A stretch of 64,000 nucleotides of DNA from Rhodococcus sp. OK519 (GCF_003051005.1 NZ_QAOW01000006.1:186001-250000); one strand, 5' to 3'; positions 46,596-56,421 are shown, counted from the stretch's first letter. Translations and numbers: made by a program. The notes: generated from the letters alone by a model not told the origin.

Positions 46596-48866
46596 GTGAA
46601 TCCCACGAGCAGCACGAACCCCGAGAAACCCGAGCGGCCACAGCCTGCGCCGCGATCACGTCGCAAGATGGTGCTGCGCATCGTGGCCGCCGTCGTGATC
46701 GTCCCGCTGGTTCTGTTGGGTGTCGCATACGTGCTGGCGGACGTGCCGAGCCCGGCGGAGATGCGTCCGGCGCAGGTGGCGACAATCTTCGCGTCGGACG
46801 GGACCAGTGTGGTCGCGAAGGTGGTGCCGCCCGAGGGCAACCGCACCGAGGTGCCGCTCGACGCGGTGCCCGGATACGTCCGAAACGCGGTGCTGTCGGC
46901 GGAGGACCGCGACTTCTATTCGAATCCCGGGTACTCGATCTCGGGATTCCTGCGCGCGGGCCGCGACAACGTGCTGGGTCGGGACAGCGCCGGCGGCGGG
47001 TCGACGATCACGCAGCAGTACGTCAAGAACGCGTTGGTCGGCACCGATCGCAACGTGGTCCGGAAGGCCCGCGAGCTGGTGGTGTCGGCGAAGATGGCCC
47101 GACAGTGGTCCAAGGACGAGATCCTCGAGGCGTACCTCAACACCATCTACTTCGGCCGCAATGCGTACGGGATCGCGCAGGGTTCGCGGGCGTTCTTCGG
47201 TAAGCCGGTGGAGCAGTTGACGCTCGCGGAGGGCGCCGTGCTGGCGTCGGTGATCCAGAGTCCCTCGTTGCTCGATCCGGCGACCAACCTCGACGCGCTG
47301 CGGGCACGCTGGAACTACGTACTGGACGGCATGGTCGAGATGGGTGTCCTCGCGGCGACCGAGCGGGCCGCGACCGAGTTCCCGGAGGTTCTGCCGTCCG
47401 CTCCCCCGGACTCCGATGATGTCGCCCCCGGACCGGAGGGGCTGGTCCGGACGAAGGTGGCCGCCGAACTCGAGGCTGCGGGGATCAGCGAGCAGGATCT
47501 CAACACCGGCGGCCTGCAGATCACCACGACGCTCGACGCGAAAGCGCAGCAGGCGGCCGTCGATGCCGTGAACCGCACCCTGGACCGGCAACCCGACCAG
47601 TTGCGGGCGTCGGTGGTGTCGATCGATCCGAGGTCGGGGGCGATCCGCGCGTACTACGGCGGCGCGGACGGCACCGGGTACGACTTCGCGCAGGCACCGC
47701 TGCAGACCGGGTCGTCGTTCAAGGTGTTCGCCGCCATTGCGGCGCTGCAGGACAAGATTCCGCTCAGCTCCCAGTACAGCAGCGCACCGCTCACGGTCGG
47801 CGACCTCACCATCAAGAACGTCGAGGGCGAGACGTGCGGGACGTGCAGCCTCGCGGAGGCTCTCAAACGTTCGCTGAACACCAGCTACTACCGGCTGACG
47901 ATGTCGATGGAGGACGGTGCGCAGAAGGTGGCCGACGCCGCCCATCAGACCGGCATCCCGAAGCAGATTCCGGGCCTGGCCTCCGAGACGCTCACCCAGG
48001 CCGGCGGTCCCCCCGAGACCGGCATTGTGCTGGGGCAGTATCAGACTCGACCGATCGACATGGCGTCCGCATACGCGACGCTGGCGGCGTCGGGCAAGTT
48101 CCACGAGCCGTATCTGGTCCAGAAGGTGGTGGACGCGGACGGGCGGGTGCTGCTCGACCGGGCACCGAACGACGGGGAGCAGCGGCTCGAACCGGCCGTC
48201 GCCGACACGGTGACGCAGGCGATGGTGCCGATCGCCGCGTACTCGCGCAACCACGGCCTCGCCGGTGGGCGGGTGTCGGCAGCCAAGACCGGCACCACCC
48301 AGTTGGGCGATACCGGCGAGAACAAGGACGCGTGGATGGTGGGGTTCACGCCGTCTCTGTCCACCGCCGTCTGGGTGGGGACGCCCGACGGAAAGCCCAT
48401 CGAAACCAGTTGGGGTGGAGCGATCTACGGTGCCGGTCTGCCATCGGACATCTGGAAGGAGACGATGGATGGGGCGCTCGCCGGCTCGGCGAACGAGCAG
48501 TTCCAGACATCTCCGCAGCCGGGAGGCCAGCAGGGTCGGGCGCCCGCGGCGACCGGGGGGACGGCCACCACCGAACAGCAGTACTCGGAGCCCGCGCCGA
48601 CCCGGCAGCGGTCGATGCAGACGCAGCAACAGGAGGCGCCCGCCTGGACGCCTCCTGTGCAAACCGTGCCGCAGGCACCTGTCCAGCAGGCGCCGGTGCC
48701 GCAGCAGCAGTGGAATGCGCCTGCGCCGCAACAACAACAACGGGAGCAGGCACCCGCCCCCGTACCGCAGGCGCCTGCTCCCGTTCCAGCTCCCCCGGCA
48801 CCGGCCCCCGCGCCGGCACCTGGGATTCAGATCCTCCCGGGTGTCACCATTCCCCTACCGGGCTGA
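46596..48866 (+). CDS. Class A penicillin-binding protein (bifunctional transglycosylase/transpeptidase)
   Basis: A 756-residue peptidoglycan synthase with one N-terminal membrane helix, a GT51 transglycosylase domain (AEDRDFYSNPGYSISGFLRA; GGGSTITQQYVKNAL; EAYLNTIYFGRNAYG) and a transpeptidase domain with SxxK in TGSSFKVFAA, SLNTSYY and KTGTTQLGD. A Gln/Pro/Ala-rich tail of about 130 residues ends it. It builds and crosslinks glycan strands outside the membrane. A similar PBP lies 8.4 kb downstream. The start is GTG at 46596. It is PonA-like, but which paralogue it is cannot be fixed here. Confidence 0.93.
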   Translation: MNPTSSTNPEKPERPQPAPRSRRKMVLRIVAAVVIVPLVLLGVAYVLADVPSPAEMRPAQVATIFASDGTSVVAKVVPPEGNRTEVPLDAVPGYVRNAVLSAEDRDFYSNPGYSISGFLRAGRDNVLGRDSAGGGSTITQQYVKNALVGTDRNVVRKARELVVSAKMARQWSKDEILEAYLNTIYFGRNAYGIAQGSRAFFGKPVEQLTLAEGAVLASVIQSPSLLDPATNLDALRARWNYVLDGMVEMGVLAATERAATEFPEVLPSAPPDSDDVAPGPEGLVRTKVAAELEAAGISEQDLNTGGLQITTTLDAKAQQAAVDAVNRTLDRQPDQLRASVVSIDPRSGAIRAYYGGADGTGYDFAQAPLQTGSSFKVFAAIAALQDKIPLSSQYSSAPLTVGDLTIKNVEGETCGTCSLAEALKRSLNTSYYRLTMSMEDGAQKVADAAHQTGIPKQIPGLASETLTQAGGPPETGIVLGQYQTRPIDMASAYATLAASGKFHEPYLVQKVVDADGRVLLDRAPNDGEQRLEPAVADTVTQAMVPIAAYSRNHGLAGGRVSAAKTGTTQLGDTGENKDAWMVGFTPSLSTAVWVGTPDGKPIETSWGGAIYGAGLPSDIWKETMDGALAGSANEQFQTSPQPGGQQGRAPAATGGTATTEQQYSEPAPTRQRSMQTQQQEAPAWTPPVQTVPQAPVQQAPVPQQQWNAPAPQQQQREQAPAPVPQAPAPVPAPPAPAPAPAPGIQILPGVTIPLPG

Positions 48867-48883
48867 CATCCATCAGGCAGGTA

Positions 48884-48900
48884 GACGATTCGCAATCGTC
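48884..48900. terminator. Small hairpin between convergent PBP and MFS genes
   Basis: GACGATT, loop CGC, then AATCGTC: a perfect 7-bp stem overlapping the MFS stop codon and 18 bases after the PBP stop. It could serve both genes. The stem is short, so this is a modest call. Confidence 0.45.
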
Positions 48901-50443
48901 AGCCCGCGGCGACGAGCTCGTCGCCATCGGTGGCCGATCGAGTGGCTGATGCCGGAACCTCGACCTGAGTGATGTTGCGCGGCAGAAGGAATGCCACGGC
49001 TGCGCCGACGAGGGCGAAGATCGCACCGATCCAGAACGCGACCTGGAATCCGGCCTCGTCGTAGAACACGGCACCTTGCAGCGTCGCCTGGATCTCCGGC
49101 GGGAACTGCACGATGTGCGAGTTGTTCATGATCGCGAACGCGACGACGGGAAGAATTGCCGGGAAGATCGACTGCGCCACGCCCACCATGGAGGCGGAGC
49201 TGGCCTGCAGCTGCGGCGGCACGGCCTCGATCAGCAGGTTCGGGATCGAGGCGTAACCCATGCCCATGCCGAAACCGAAGATGGCGCAGACGAGCATGAT
49301 GATGCCCTTGGTGTCGTGGACCTGTGCCATCAGTGCGAAGGCGAAGGCGTTGAGCAGCAGGCCGCTCACCAGCAGCGGTCGCGGACGCATGTTGCGGCCG
49401 ACCATGGTGCCGACGAGCAGGCCGCCGAGGACGACGGCGAAGCCGATCGGCAACTGGTACAGGGCGAAGCCCTCGGCGTCGACGCCGAAGCCGTAGCCCA
49501 GCCCGAACAGGGCCGGGGTCATGACCATCATCGGCAACAGGATGGTGAACAGGCCGGAGGCGCCGTAGACGACACCGGAGCTGATCGTGGTGAGCAGCAC
49601 CGGACGCTTGCCGAGCACATCCAGGTCGATGAGCGGCTCCTTGATCGTCCGTGCGGACACCACCCAGGCGATCAGCAGCACGATGCCGCCGATGAGGAAG
49701 GTCAGCGTGCCGGTGTCCGTCCAGCCCCACGAGGGACCGAAACTGACCGAGAGGAGGATGCCGGCGATACCCGCGCCGAGCAGGACCGCGCCGATGAGGT
49801 CGACCCGCGAGCGCAGTCGCACGCCCGACTCGGGCGTCGTGAACTGGATGAGGACGCCCAGCACGACGAGGCAGATGACGAAGAACCAGAAGATGGACCG
49901 GAAGCCGAAGTCGTCGAGCAGCCAGCCGGTGAGGAACGGCGCGGGGATCGCGATGAGACCCATGCCGCTGGTGGCGATGCTGACCGCGAGCGGAACCGTC
50001 TTCGCCGGGAAGACGTCACGGATCAGCGAGTAGCTCAGGAACAGGGTCGGCACCATCAGGCCGGCCAGGCAGCGGCCGGCGATCATCATGGCGTACGACG
50101 ATGCGATGGCCGAGATGAACGAGCCGACGAGCGCGATTCCGATGCAGGCCAGCAGCATCTTGCGCTTGCCGTACATGTCCGCGAGCTTGCCGATCAGCGG
50201 CGCCGCCATGGCTCCGACCAGCAGGAACGCGGTCAGCAGCCACGCGCCCTGGGTGGTTTGGTAGTTCATGGCGATCGCCGGCAAGGCCGTCGAGATCATC
50301 ATGTAGCTGACCGCGAGGAGCTCGAGCAGGAGAACGATCGAGGCCAGGGACAGGATGAGCCGGAAGTTCCAGCCCTCCTGGGGTGCCCGACCTGTGGGGT
50401 CGGTGGGCGACGGCATAACGCCGCCGGTCGGGGTGGTGACCAT
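48899..50443 (-). CDS. MFS transporter, 14-helix drug-exporter type
   Basis: A 514-residue major facilitator protein with about 14 helices, fitting the DHA2 (EmrB/QacA) family. Landmarks are VSYMMISTALPAIAMNYQTT in helix 1, PLIGKLADMYGKRKMLLA in loop 2-3 (motif A), and GMGLIAIPAPFLTGWLLDDF (motif C-like). Such proteins export drugs or other amphiphiles with protons. ATG at 50443 was preferred over one 8 codons upstream because GGA precedes it. A CRP-type site lies 147 bases upstream. Confidence 0.9.
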   Translation of the reverse strand: MVTTPTGGVMPSPTDPTGRAPQEGWNFRLILSLASIVLLLELLAVSYMMISTALPAIAMNYQTTQGAWLLTAFLLVGAMAAPLIGKLADMYGKRKMLLACIGIALVGSFISAIASSYAMMIAGRCLAGLMVPTLFLSYSLIRDVFPAKTVPLAVSIATSGMGLIAIPAPFLTGWLLDDFGFRSIFWFFVICLVVLGVLIQFTTPESGVRLRSRVDLIGAVLLGAGIAGILLSVSFGPSWGWTDTGTLTFLIGGIVLLIAWVVSARTIKEPLIDLDVLGKRPVLLTTISSGVVYGASGLFTILLPMMVMTPALFGLGYGFGVDAEGFALYQLPIGFAVVLGGLLVGTMVGRNMRPRPLLVSGLLLNAFAFALMAQVHDTKGIIMLVCAIFGFGMGMGYASIPNLLIEAVPPQLQASSASMVGVAQSIFPAILPVVAFAIMNNSHIVQFPPEIQATLQGAVFYDEAGFQVAFWIGAIFALVGAAVAFLLPRNITQVEVPASATRSATDGDELVAAG

Positions 50444-50589
50444 CCGTGGAATCCTTTCAGACACCAATAAGCAAAGGGACCAAAAGGTTTCGGCCCCTGT
50501 GAAGTCTCCGGAGGTGGCGGGTGCGCAGCTTCCCGCCGTGGCACCTTCGGTCGGCCGACGGCGCTCTCACATCACACTGATCGCAAAAG

Positions 50590-50605
50590 CGTGACGCCAG
50601 TCACA
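50590..50605. promoter_or_regulatory. CRP/GlxR-type cAMP-receptor site
   Basis: CGTGACGCCAGTCACA matches the TGTGA-N6-TCACA consensus of the CRP family with a single mismatch at the first base. It lies 147 bases upstream of the MFS start, in the spacer before a decayed region. Actinobacterial GlxR/Crp regulators use this consensus. Regulation of the MFS gene is inferred from position. Confidence 0.5.
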
Positions 50606-50754
50606 TGTCCGTTCAGTGGGACACTTCGTGGCTGGGGTCGAAGACTTGCCTTACTCCGCGAATCCGCTTCTTTACCAGTGCTATTGAGCGCCCGAGTGCC
50701 ATAAGTGGTCGTGCTCGGGTGATTTGTCGGAATTGCCGAGGATGGCGAAAACGT

Positions 50755-50789
50755 CAAACGCTCGACACCGAATCGGCGTCGAGCGTTTG
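50755..50789. terminator. Strong hairpin left at the end of a decayed gene
   Basis: CAAACGCTCGAC pairs perfectly with GTCGAGCGTTTG across an 11-base loop, a 12-bp stem. Read on the minus strand it is followed by ACGTTTTCGC, giving a T-rich tail, so it looks like the terminator of a minus-strand gene. The only coding sequence upstream on that strand is the broken membrane-protein remnant at 50806-51060. Confidence 0.65.
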
Positions 50790-50805
50790 GTTGGTGACTG
50801 ACAGG

Positions 50806-51060
50806 TCCGTCAGGGGGGCGGAGTCTGCGCACCGCCCACAGCGAGGGGGCGAGCAGCAGTGCGGTGAGGGCGAGCAGCAGCGCGGCTTCAGTCAGCTGGA
50901 AGCGGAGGAAGAGGCTGTCGGCGTGATAGCGGACCTCGAAGTGGTCCAAGTCTTTTAGCGCGTTGGCGCTCCACGTACGCACAGTCCCGTGCGGCGTCGA
51001 CACTGACGGCGAACTTGACGCGACCTACGTGGCGGGCAATGCTCGCTGGACGAATTGGTG
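50806..51060 (-). pseudogene. Remnant of a membrane protein C-terminus
   Basis: Two overlapping frames on the minus strand look coding in turn. The first gives VGRVKFAVSVDAARDCAYVE. After a shift the second gives DHFEVRYHADSLFLRFQLTE, then a membrane helix (ALLLALTALLLAPSLWAV) ending in a charged RRLR. No single frame with a start spans both, and the stem-loop at 50755 follows. I read it as the 3' end of a membrane-protein gene broken by deletion and frameshift. The family is not recognised, and the endpoints are approximate. Confidence 0.4.
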
Positions 51061-51585
51061 AAGTAGATCTGCGCGTGCAGCACGCACTGGGTGAGCTATA
51101 CCTGCCGAACAATCATCATCGGGACGAAATCAGCTCCCTGACCGATCGATCAGAGCACCCATATATGTCCTGACTGGCCAGTGATGTCTGCGCTGGCCCC
51201 GCTCCGAACGCGGTTGCGAACGCGACAGCCGCCTCCGACGCGAGCGGTCCATCTTGAGCAGCAAGGATGCAAAGGGGGGGGGCTTCATCGAGGAGGATAG
51301 CTGCGGTAGCCGACGAAACAAAGGCACGAGCGCCCCGCTGTTGCCGCTAGCTTATCGTGAAATAGTAAGCGAGGCTCGATGCAGTATTTTCGTTCGCTGT
51401 TAGGGCCGCCCGCCAGCAGTTCTTCATTCGAGCGATGCGCGCAATGGTTGAGGTATTGCCGTCGGGACGCTCAGGGCGCAAATTTGAGCTAGGGACGGTT
51501 GAACACGTGTCGGGCGCCGGGGTTCCTTCGTGTCCGGCGTCTGTGCTTTTATGGGTGCGGTCCAGACCAGAGTCGAACCAGGGGG
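51061..51585. other. Gene-poor left flank of the defence island
   Basis: I see no convincing gene in these 525 bases. It includes a run of nine or more G at about 51274-51283 and then becomes less GC-rich, with ATGCAGTATTTTCG- and TATCGTGAAATAGTAAG-like stretches near 51350-51390 that could hold the promoter of the kinase-helicase gene. No tRNA, integrase or clear direct repeat marking an attachment site is visible. Confidence 0.5.
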
Positions 51586-54500
51586 ATGCGGCGCGTGCCA
51601 GAAATCATTGACGACCATTACGTGCTTCTCAAGGTGGCGCGCCGTAGCGGGACGTTCTCTGTCGTACGGAAGGCTATCGACGATCGCGACGAATCGTTTG
51701 TCGCCGTCAAGCTCTTGTCGGGGCAGTCCGACGACGTGACACGCAAGGTGTTCAACAATGAGGCCAGAACTCTCCAGAGTCTGTCACACCCCAACATCGT
51801 GCGCTGCCGCTCGGCCGGCATCGACGAGACGGACACCTACTTTCTGGTCTTAGACTGGGTCGAACGCAACCTAGCTGACGTCCTGAAAGAGTCTGGTCCG
51901 TGGGAGTCCTGGGACCGCCTTGCTGTAGACGTCGCTTTGCCGCTCGTTGATGCGTTGGCCTACACGCACCTGATGCAGATTGAGCACCGGGACATCAAGC
52001 CACAAAACGTGCTCATCTCCGATGCCGGGGTCCCCTTGCTCGCAGATTTCGGTATCGCGAAGATCCGAGGCGAAGAGCAGACGTCTACGCATACAGTCGC
52101 GGCGTGGCATTCCAAGCCGTACGCGCCACCTGAACTCAATGCGGACATCAGATATGTGAGGGATGTCTACTCGATGGGGGTTCTTTTAATACAGTGTATG
52201 ACTGAAGAGCAGCTAAAGGATCCAGCCAGTGTCGAACGAGCGTTGGAGGCAATTCCCGTTCCGCAAGACATACGGAAACTGCTCGGAACCTGTATTTCAA
52301 TTCAACCTGAAGATCGCCCCAAGAATGCCAGCGACCTTCTGGGTGCCCTGAAGGCAATTCACCAGAGAAATTACGTCCAGCGGCAAGCAGCACGCAATCA
52401 TGTTTGGCTCCGTCTGACCAAGTCCGCCACCCAATCCCTAGGAGGAGCTGACGATGCGCGGCAAGAGGCCGCGGCTAAGGCGCAGGCTGATCTATCCGGC
52501 GATGTGTATGCATCATTCTTTAATGATCGGGATTCCGGTGAGGTCCAACGAGACAGTATTCGGCTGGACGGCGAGGCGTGGAGTTTCACGTTGAAGTCCG
52601 ATGAGAGTGGCGCTGTAATTATCAGGGCCACCGAACCCGATTTTGAGCGCCTGGAGAACCACCGACGCAGGGCGCTGCTACTGCCGAAGCTATTCGAATG
52701 GACGTTCAAGCAACCACAAAACCTCACCCGCGCTCAGGCCGGCGTTGCCATGTTGGTTGACACGATCGATGCCTCATACGACGTCGAAGACCAGCCAGAC
52801 GAGGTGGAAGGTGAGGAACGGGACCATGAATTTCTATTCGATACGTGGCGGCGGGTCCTCAACGCCCGCGAAGAGCTGGCCCGGGGCGAAAAGAAGCCCC
52901 TTGCCTACAGGAAGTGCCAGACCCGTGGTCGCGAGGCGACTTTCACTCTAGATGCTGCAGTCGATCACGACCTGGTTGGCACGGAGTGGCGTGTTAGAGA
53001 TCAAGCAACCGACCGGAAGTTGGGTTGGGGTGAGGTCGTGAATCATGACGTCGATCGAATCGTGATCTTGAGTCCAAGAAGGTGGGAAGGTCTACCGGAC
53101 CGCGCTTTCCTTGATCCGCATCTGGGTCCTGACGAAGCCGCCCTAAATCGACAGCGCCATGCCATCGATGACGTTCAGCGCGACAAGTCAGCGCGCCCGG
53201 ATCTACGGGATCTGCTACTCGCCCCAGGTCGCAATACCGAACCGAACCCCGTCTCGATCACGAATTGGAACCGCGAGCTGGACGAGCGCAAACGCGAGGC
53301 CATTGAGACCGCGCTGGGATCCCCCGACATGTTCGTCGTGCAAGGGCCTCCAGGAACGGGAAAAACGAGTTTCATCGCGGAACTCGTGGAGCAAACCCTG
53401 CTTATTAATCCTGACGCTCGAGTACTCATCGCCTCCCAGACGAATGTCGCCGTGGACAACGCCTTGCAGCGCTTGGCCAACGACGGACAGGACAGCATGG
53501 TTCGGCTGGCGAGCGCAGACCCCAGCCGCGTTGATGAGTCTATCCGTCACCTGCTTCTGGATGCGCAAATGAAGCGATGGGCACGTGCGGTTCGCAAGAA
53601 CGCTGAGAAACATATGGGCGCAAGAGCGACCGAGGCAGGACTCGACCCGACACACCTGCGTGCTGCCCTCGCTCTCCAGCAGCTCTCCGCCACGTTGTCG
53701 CAGCTTGACCAACTTCAGAACACCCATCCTGACGAAGATGACCACCCGTCGGAGCTCGCGACCTCTCTCGCAGAACCGACTTCGTCCACGAATGTCCAGG
53801 AGAAGGTCGACGCCTTGATAGACCTCGGTGATGAGCTGCTTCTGGAGGCTCAAACGGAGTTGGGTGGCGACCTGACACTATCCTCTGAGCTGAGCTCCAG
53901 CGACGCGCTGAGCGCAGTTGACGCGCTGATCGGCGTGAGCCCCGATGCTCAGGCGCTGCTCACTCGTCTGAGGTTGCAAGGCGAATGGTTGCAGCGAATC
54001 GCGTCGGATTCGGGACTCGCGACCGCTTTCCTCGATCAGACGCACATCATTGCGGGGACTTGTGTCGGCTACCTCCGACATCCGGCCGTTCGTCACCTCG
54101 ATATCGATCTATGCATCGTCGATGAGGCTTCACGAGCAACTCTGACGGAAGCCCTAGTACCCGTTTCCAGGGCCAAGCGGTGGGTCGTGGTTGGCGACAC
54201 GAACCAGCTGCCGCCAGTCGACGAGGACCTCCTCCGGAACAAGGACCTAATGAACGATCATCAGATCCAACCCGATGACGTGAAGCAGACTCTCTTTCAA
54301 CGGCTGACGGATCGACTACCAGAGCATTCGCAGGTCATGCTGAACAAGCAATACCGCATGATCCGTCCGATTGGGAACATGATTTCGACGTGTTTTTATG
54401 GAGAGAAACTACAGTCCCCGAATGAGCGCGGGCTTGAGGGCTATGCACTTGGATATGGAAAGCCTGTGCTTTGGCTCGACACTGCAGCACATGGCGACGC

Positions 54501-55002
54501 TCGCCGCGAGGCCGCTCCTCAAGGTAAGGGTAAAAGTTACGCGAACCGTGCAGAGGCACGAATCGTGGTCGACCGACTTAAGGTGCTGAACGGTTCGATC
54601 GACAAGAAATTCGTACTTCTCTCCCCGGGCGGCGACCAGCTGGACGTACTAATCATCGCGCCATATGTCGCTCAGGTTGCCGAATTGAACCAACAGCTCG
54701 CCCCTCTACGCGATCAACTAAGGCATCTCGAAATCACTGTTATGAGCGTCGACGCGGTGCAAGGTCGCGAATCAGACGTTGCCATCTTCTCGGTAACAAG
54801 GAGTAACTCCAAGGCCCAACTGGGCTTCATTGGGCCCGACTATTGGCGACGTATCAATGTGGCGCTGTCCCGCGCTCGATTCGGACTCACCATCGTTGGA
54901 GACGCCGGATTTATTAGGGGGACAACTGGCGCACTGAAGAAAGTCTTGACGTACATTGAATGCCATCAAGATGATTGTGAGATTAGGATGGCCGAACGAT
55001 GA
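51586..55002 (+). CDS. mkoA: Ser/Thr kinase-SF1 helicase fusion, type I Mokosh defence protein MkoA
   Basis: A 1138-residue protein. The N-terminal kinase domain (residues about 10-265) has the glycine loop RSGTFSVVRKA, VAVKLL (Lys near 42), the catalytic HRDIKPQNVL (near 133), DFGIAK (near 154) and APPE, so it should be active. The C-terminal half (about 560-1110) is a UPF1-like SF1 helicase: QGPPGTGKTSF (near 585), ASQTNVAVDNAL, CIVDEASRATL, VVGDTNQLPPV, NKQYRMIRPIGNM, VDAVQGRESDV and NVALSRARFG. Kinase plus SF1 helicase coupled to a PLD gene defines type I Mokosh anti-phage systems. TTA and ATA codons and lower GC point to transfer. GTG at 51595 is an alternative start. Confidence 0.88.
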   Translation: MRRVPEIIDDHYVLLKVARRSGTFSVVRKAIDDRDESFVAVKLLSGQSDDVTRKVFNNEARTLQSLSHPNIVRCRSAGIDETDTYFLVLDWVERNLADVLKESGPWESWDRLAVDVALPLVDALAYTHLMQIEHRDIKPQNVLISDAGVPLLADFGIAKIRGEEQTSTHTVAAWHSKPYAPPELNADIRYVRDVYSMGVLLIQCMTEEQLKDPASVERALEAIPVPQDIRKLLGTCISIQPEDRPKNASDLLGALKAIHQRNYVQRQAARNHVWLRLTKSATQSLGGADDARQEAAAKAQADLSGDVYASFFNDRDSGEVQRDSIRLDGEAWSFTLKSDESGAVIIRATEPDFERLENHRRRALLLPKLFEWTFKQPQNLTRAQAGVAMLVDTIDASYDVEDQPDEVEGEERDHEFLFDTWRRVLNAREELARGEKKPLAYRKCQTRGREATFTLDAAVDHDLVGTEWRVRDQATDRKLGWGEVVNHDVDRIVILSPRRWEGLPDRAFLDPHLGPDEAALNRQRHAIDDVQRDKSARPDLRDLLLAPGRNTEPNPVSITNWNRELDERKREAIETALGSPDMFVVQGPPGTGKTSFIAELVEQTLLINPDARVLIASQTNVAVDNALQRLANDGQDSMVRLASADPSRVDESIRHLLLDAQMKRWARAVRKNAEKHMGARATEAGLDPTHLRAALALQQLSATLSQLDQLQNTHPDEDDHPSELATSLAEPTSSTNVQEKVDALIDLGDELLLEAQTELGGDLTLSSELSSSDALSAVDALIGVSPDAQALLTRLRLQGEWLQRIASDSGLATAFLDQTHIIAGTCVGYLRHPAVRHLDIDLCIVDEASRATLTEALVPVSRAKRWVVVGDTNQLPPVDEDLLRNKDLMNDHQIQPDDVKQTLFQRLTDRLPEHSQVMLNKQYRMIRPIGNMISTCFYGEKLQSPNERGLEGYALGYGKPVLWLDTAAHGDARREAAPQGKGKSYANRAEARIVVDRLKVLNGSIDKKFVLLSPGGDQLDVLIIAPYVAQVAELNQQLAPLRDQLRHLEITVMSVDAVQGRESDVAIFSVTRSNSKAQLGFIGPDYWRRINVALSRARFGLTIVGDAGFIRGTTGALKKVLTYIECHQDDCEIRMAER

Positions 55003-56384
55003 ACTTGACGTCAGCGGACATGATCGGTCGCAGGTTCGGTGACCATCGACCTGGACTCGAACTCGTGAGAGTCGTCGATGCAGCCGTGCCTGTTACGATT
55101 CTTCGTGTCGACGTCCTGGCTCAGGAGCGAAAACCAATTCCGTTGCTTGACGAGTTTATTCTGAGATTCGTTCACGCCGGAGTGCTGGAGATCGATGAGA
55201 TCGCATCCCTGCTAGGGCTACAGCGTGAGCAAGTTGTAGCCACTGTAGCCGACCAGATTAGCTCCAACAATCTCGCACGCGAAAGTTCGGGACGACTTGG
55301 GCTTACCGCGCTCGGCCTTGAGGCTGCCCGCAATCTTGCTGCTGTTCAGCCTGTTCTTACTCAGCTCAACGTCCCTTTCGATCGACTTGTGTGGGATGCG
55401 CAGGCATACGCGCGCTCGAGTCTTATCAAGAAGCGAGATGCGCAAGAGGCTGGTCTGGAGCTGCTTCCTGCGAAGAAGAACTCTCGCATTGACCTGAACG
55501 CTCTGACGGTTGAGCGATTCAACCAACTCATCGAATCTGGTGATGACCGAATGAGACAGGTCGAAGTGTTGCGTGTGAGAAAGATTGCCTCGCAGCACTT
55601 GCATCTTTATATGCCGGCCCAGCTGCTGATCTACGGGGATCCCGGAACCGGAGAGGTCGAGCTCGGACTCTGTATCAACGGTGACCTGCAGCCAGCTCAT
55701 GGCCTTGAGCTCGCCGCTGCGGAGGCCGCAGCAAAGCTGGGCATCGCTGTCGCTGCTCCGGATCCTCGCCCTCGCCTTGGTCCTGAGCTCGAACAGCAGC
55801 GGGTGGCGAGTGATCAGGTCGAGATCATCAGAGCAGCCGGCGAACGGCCCCGGACGGGCAAAGCGGAGGCTCTGGAGCGCCCGCCCAAGCGCATCGAGGA
55901 GATAGCAGTACGAAGCGTTGATGTCCATGAGCACTCACAACTGCTCACCAAGGCGCTGAACGCCGCCAAGCAGCGACTGCTCATAATTGCGCCTTGGGTC
56001 AAAGGCGGCGTCGTCAACACTGACTTTGTCGCCGCACTTGAGCGACGTCTGCGGGCCGGCGTGGAAGTGCACATCGGCCATGGTTACGGGCCGGATGACC
56101 GAGGATCGGATGGCTCCGCTCTTCAAAGGCTCGATAATTTGGCGAAACGTTTCGAGAGATTGAGGGTCGTCCGGCTTCAGAACACCCACGCCAAGATTCT
56201 TATCTTCGATGACGTCTGGATCACAACAAGCTTCAATTGGCTTTCCTTCAGGGGCGATCCGGATAGGACCTACCGCATGGAGGAGGGAACGCTCGTCCAG
56301 ATTGCGAGTGAAGTGGATAAGGCATTCGTTCGGTACACCGGCATTTTGGATGCAGACGGAATGGACCCGCGAGAGCAGAATTAG
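54999..56384 (+). CDS. mkoB: PLD-type nuclease, type I Mokosh protein MkoB
   Basis: A 461-residue protein whose ATG overlaps the mkoA stop (ATGA). The N-terminal 110 residues look like a winged-helix region (VLEIDEIASLLGLQREQVVA). The C-terminal third is a phospholipase-D-type domain with one HKD motif, THAKILIFDDVWITTSFNW (HxKx4D), preceded by RLLIIAPWVKGGVV and RLRAGVEVHIGHG. One HKD per chain implies a dimeric active site, as in bacterial PLD nucleases. In Mokosh the nuclease is thought to act with the helicase on phage nucleic acid. Confidence 0.85.
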   Translation: MNLTSADMIGRRFGDHRPGLELVRVVDAAVPVTILRVDVLAQERKPIPLLDEFILRFVHAGVLEIDEIASLLGLQREQVVATVADQISSNNLARESSGRLGLTALGLEAARNLAAVQPVLTQLNVPFDRLVWDAQAYARSSLIKKRDAQEAGLELLPAKKNSRIDLNALTVERFNQLIESGDDRMRQVEVLRVRKIASQHLHLYMPAQLLIYGDPGTGEVELGLCINGDLQPAHGLELAAAEAAAKLGIAVAAPDPRPRLGPELEQQRVASDQVEIIRAAGERPRTGKAEALERPPKRIEEIAVRSVDVHEHSQLLTKALNAAKQRLLIIAPWVKGGVVNTDFVAALERRLRAGVEVHIGHGYGPDDRGSDGSALQRLDNLAKRFERLRVVRLQNTHAKILIFDDVWITTSFNWLSFRGDPDRTYRMEEGTLVQIASEVDKAFVRYTGILDADGMDPREQN

Positions 56385-56421
56385 ATCAGACGGTCGTATC
56401 CCTGCTCAGCTCGGGGTTGGG

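Noticed and set aside
51586-55002. Reading the kinase-helicase as BREX PglW or a DISARM component
   Set aside because: PglW and DISARM loci bring methylases and other genes that are absent here. A kinase fused to an SF1 helicase and coupled to a PLD gene fits Mokosh directly.
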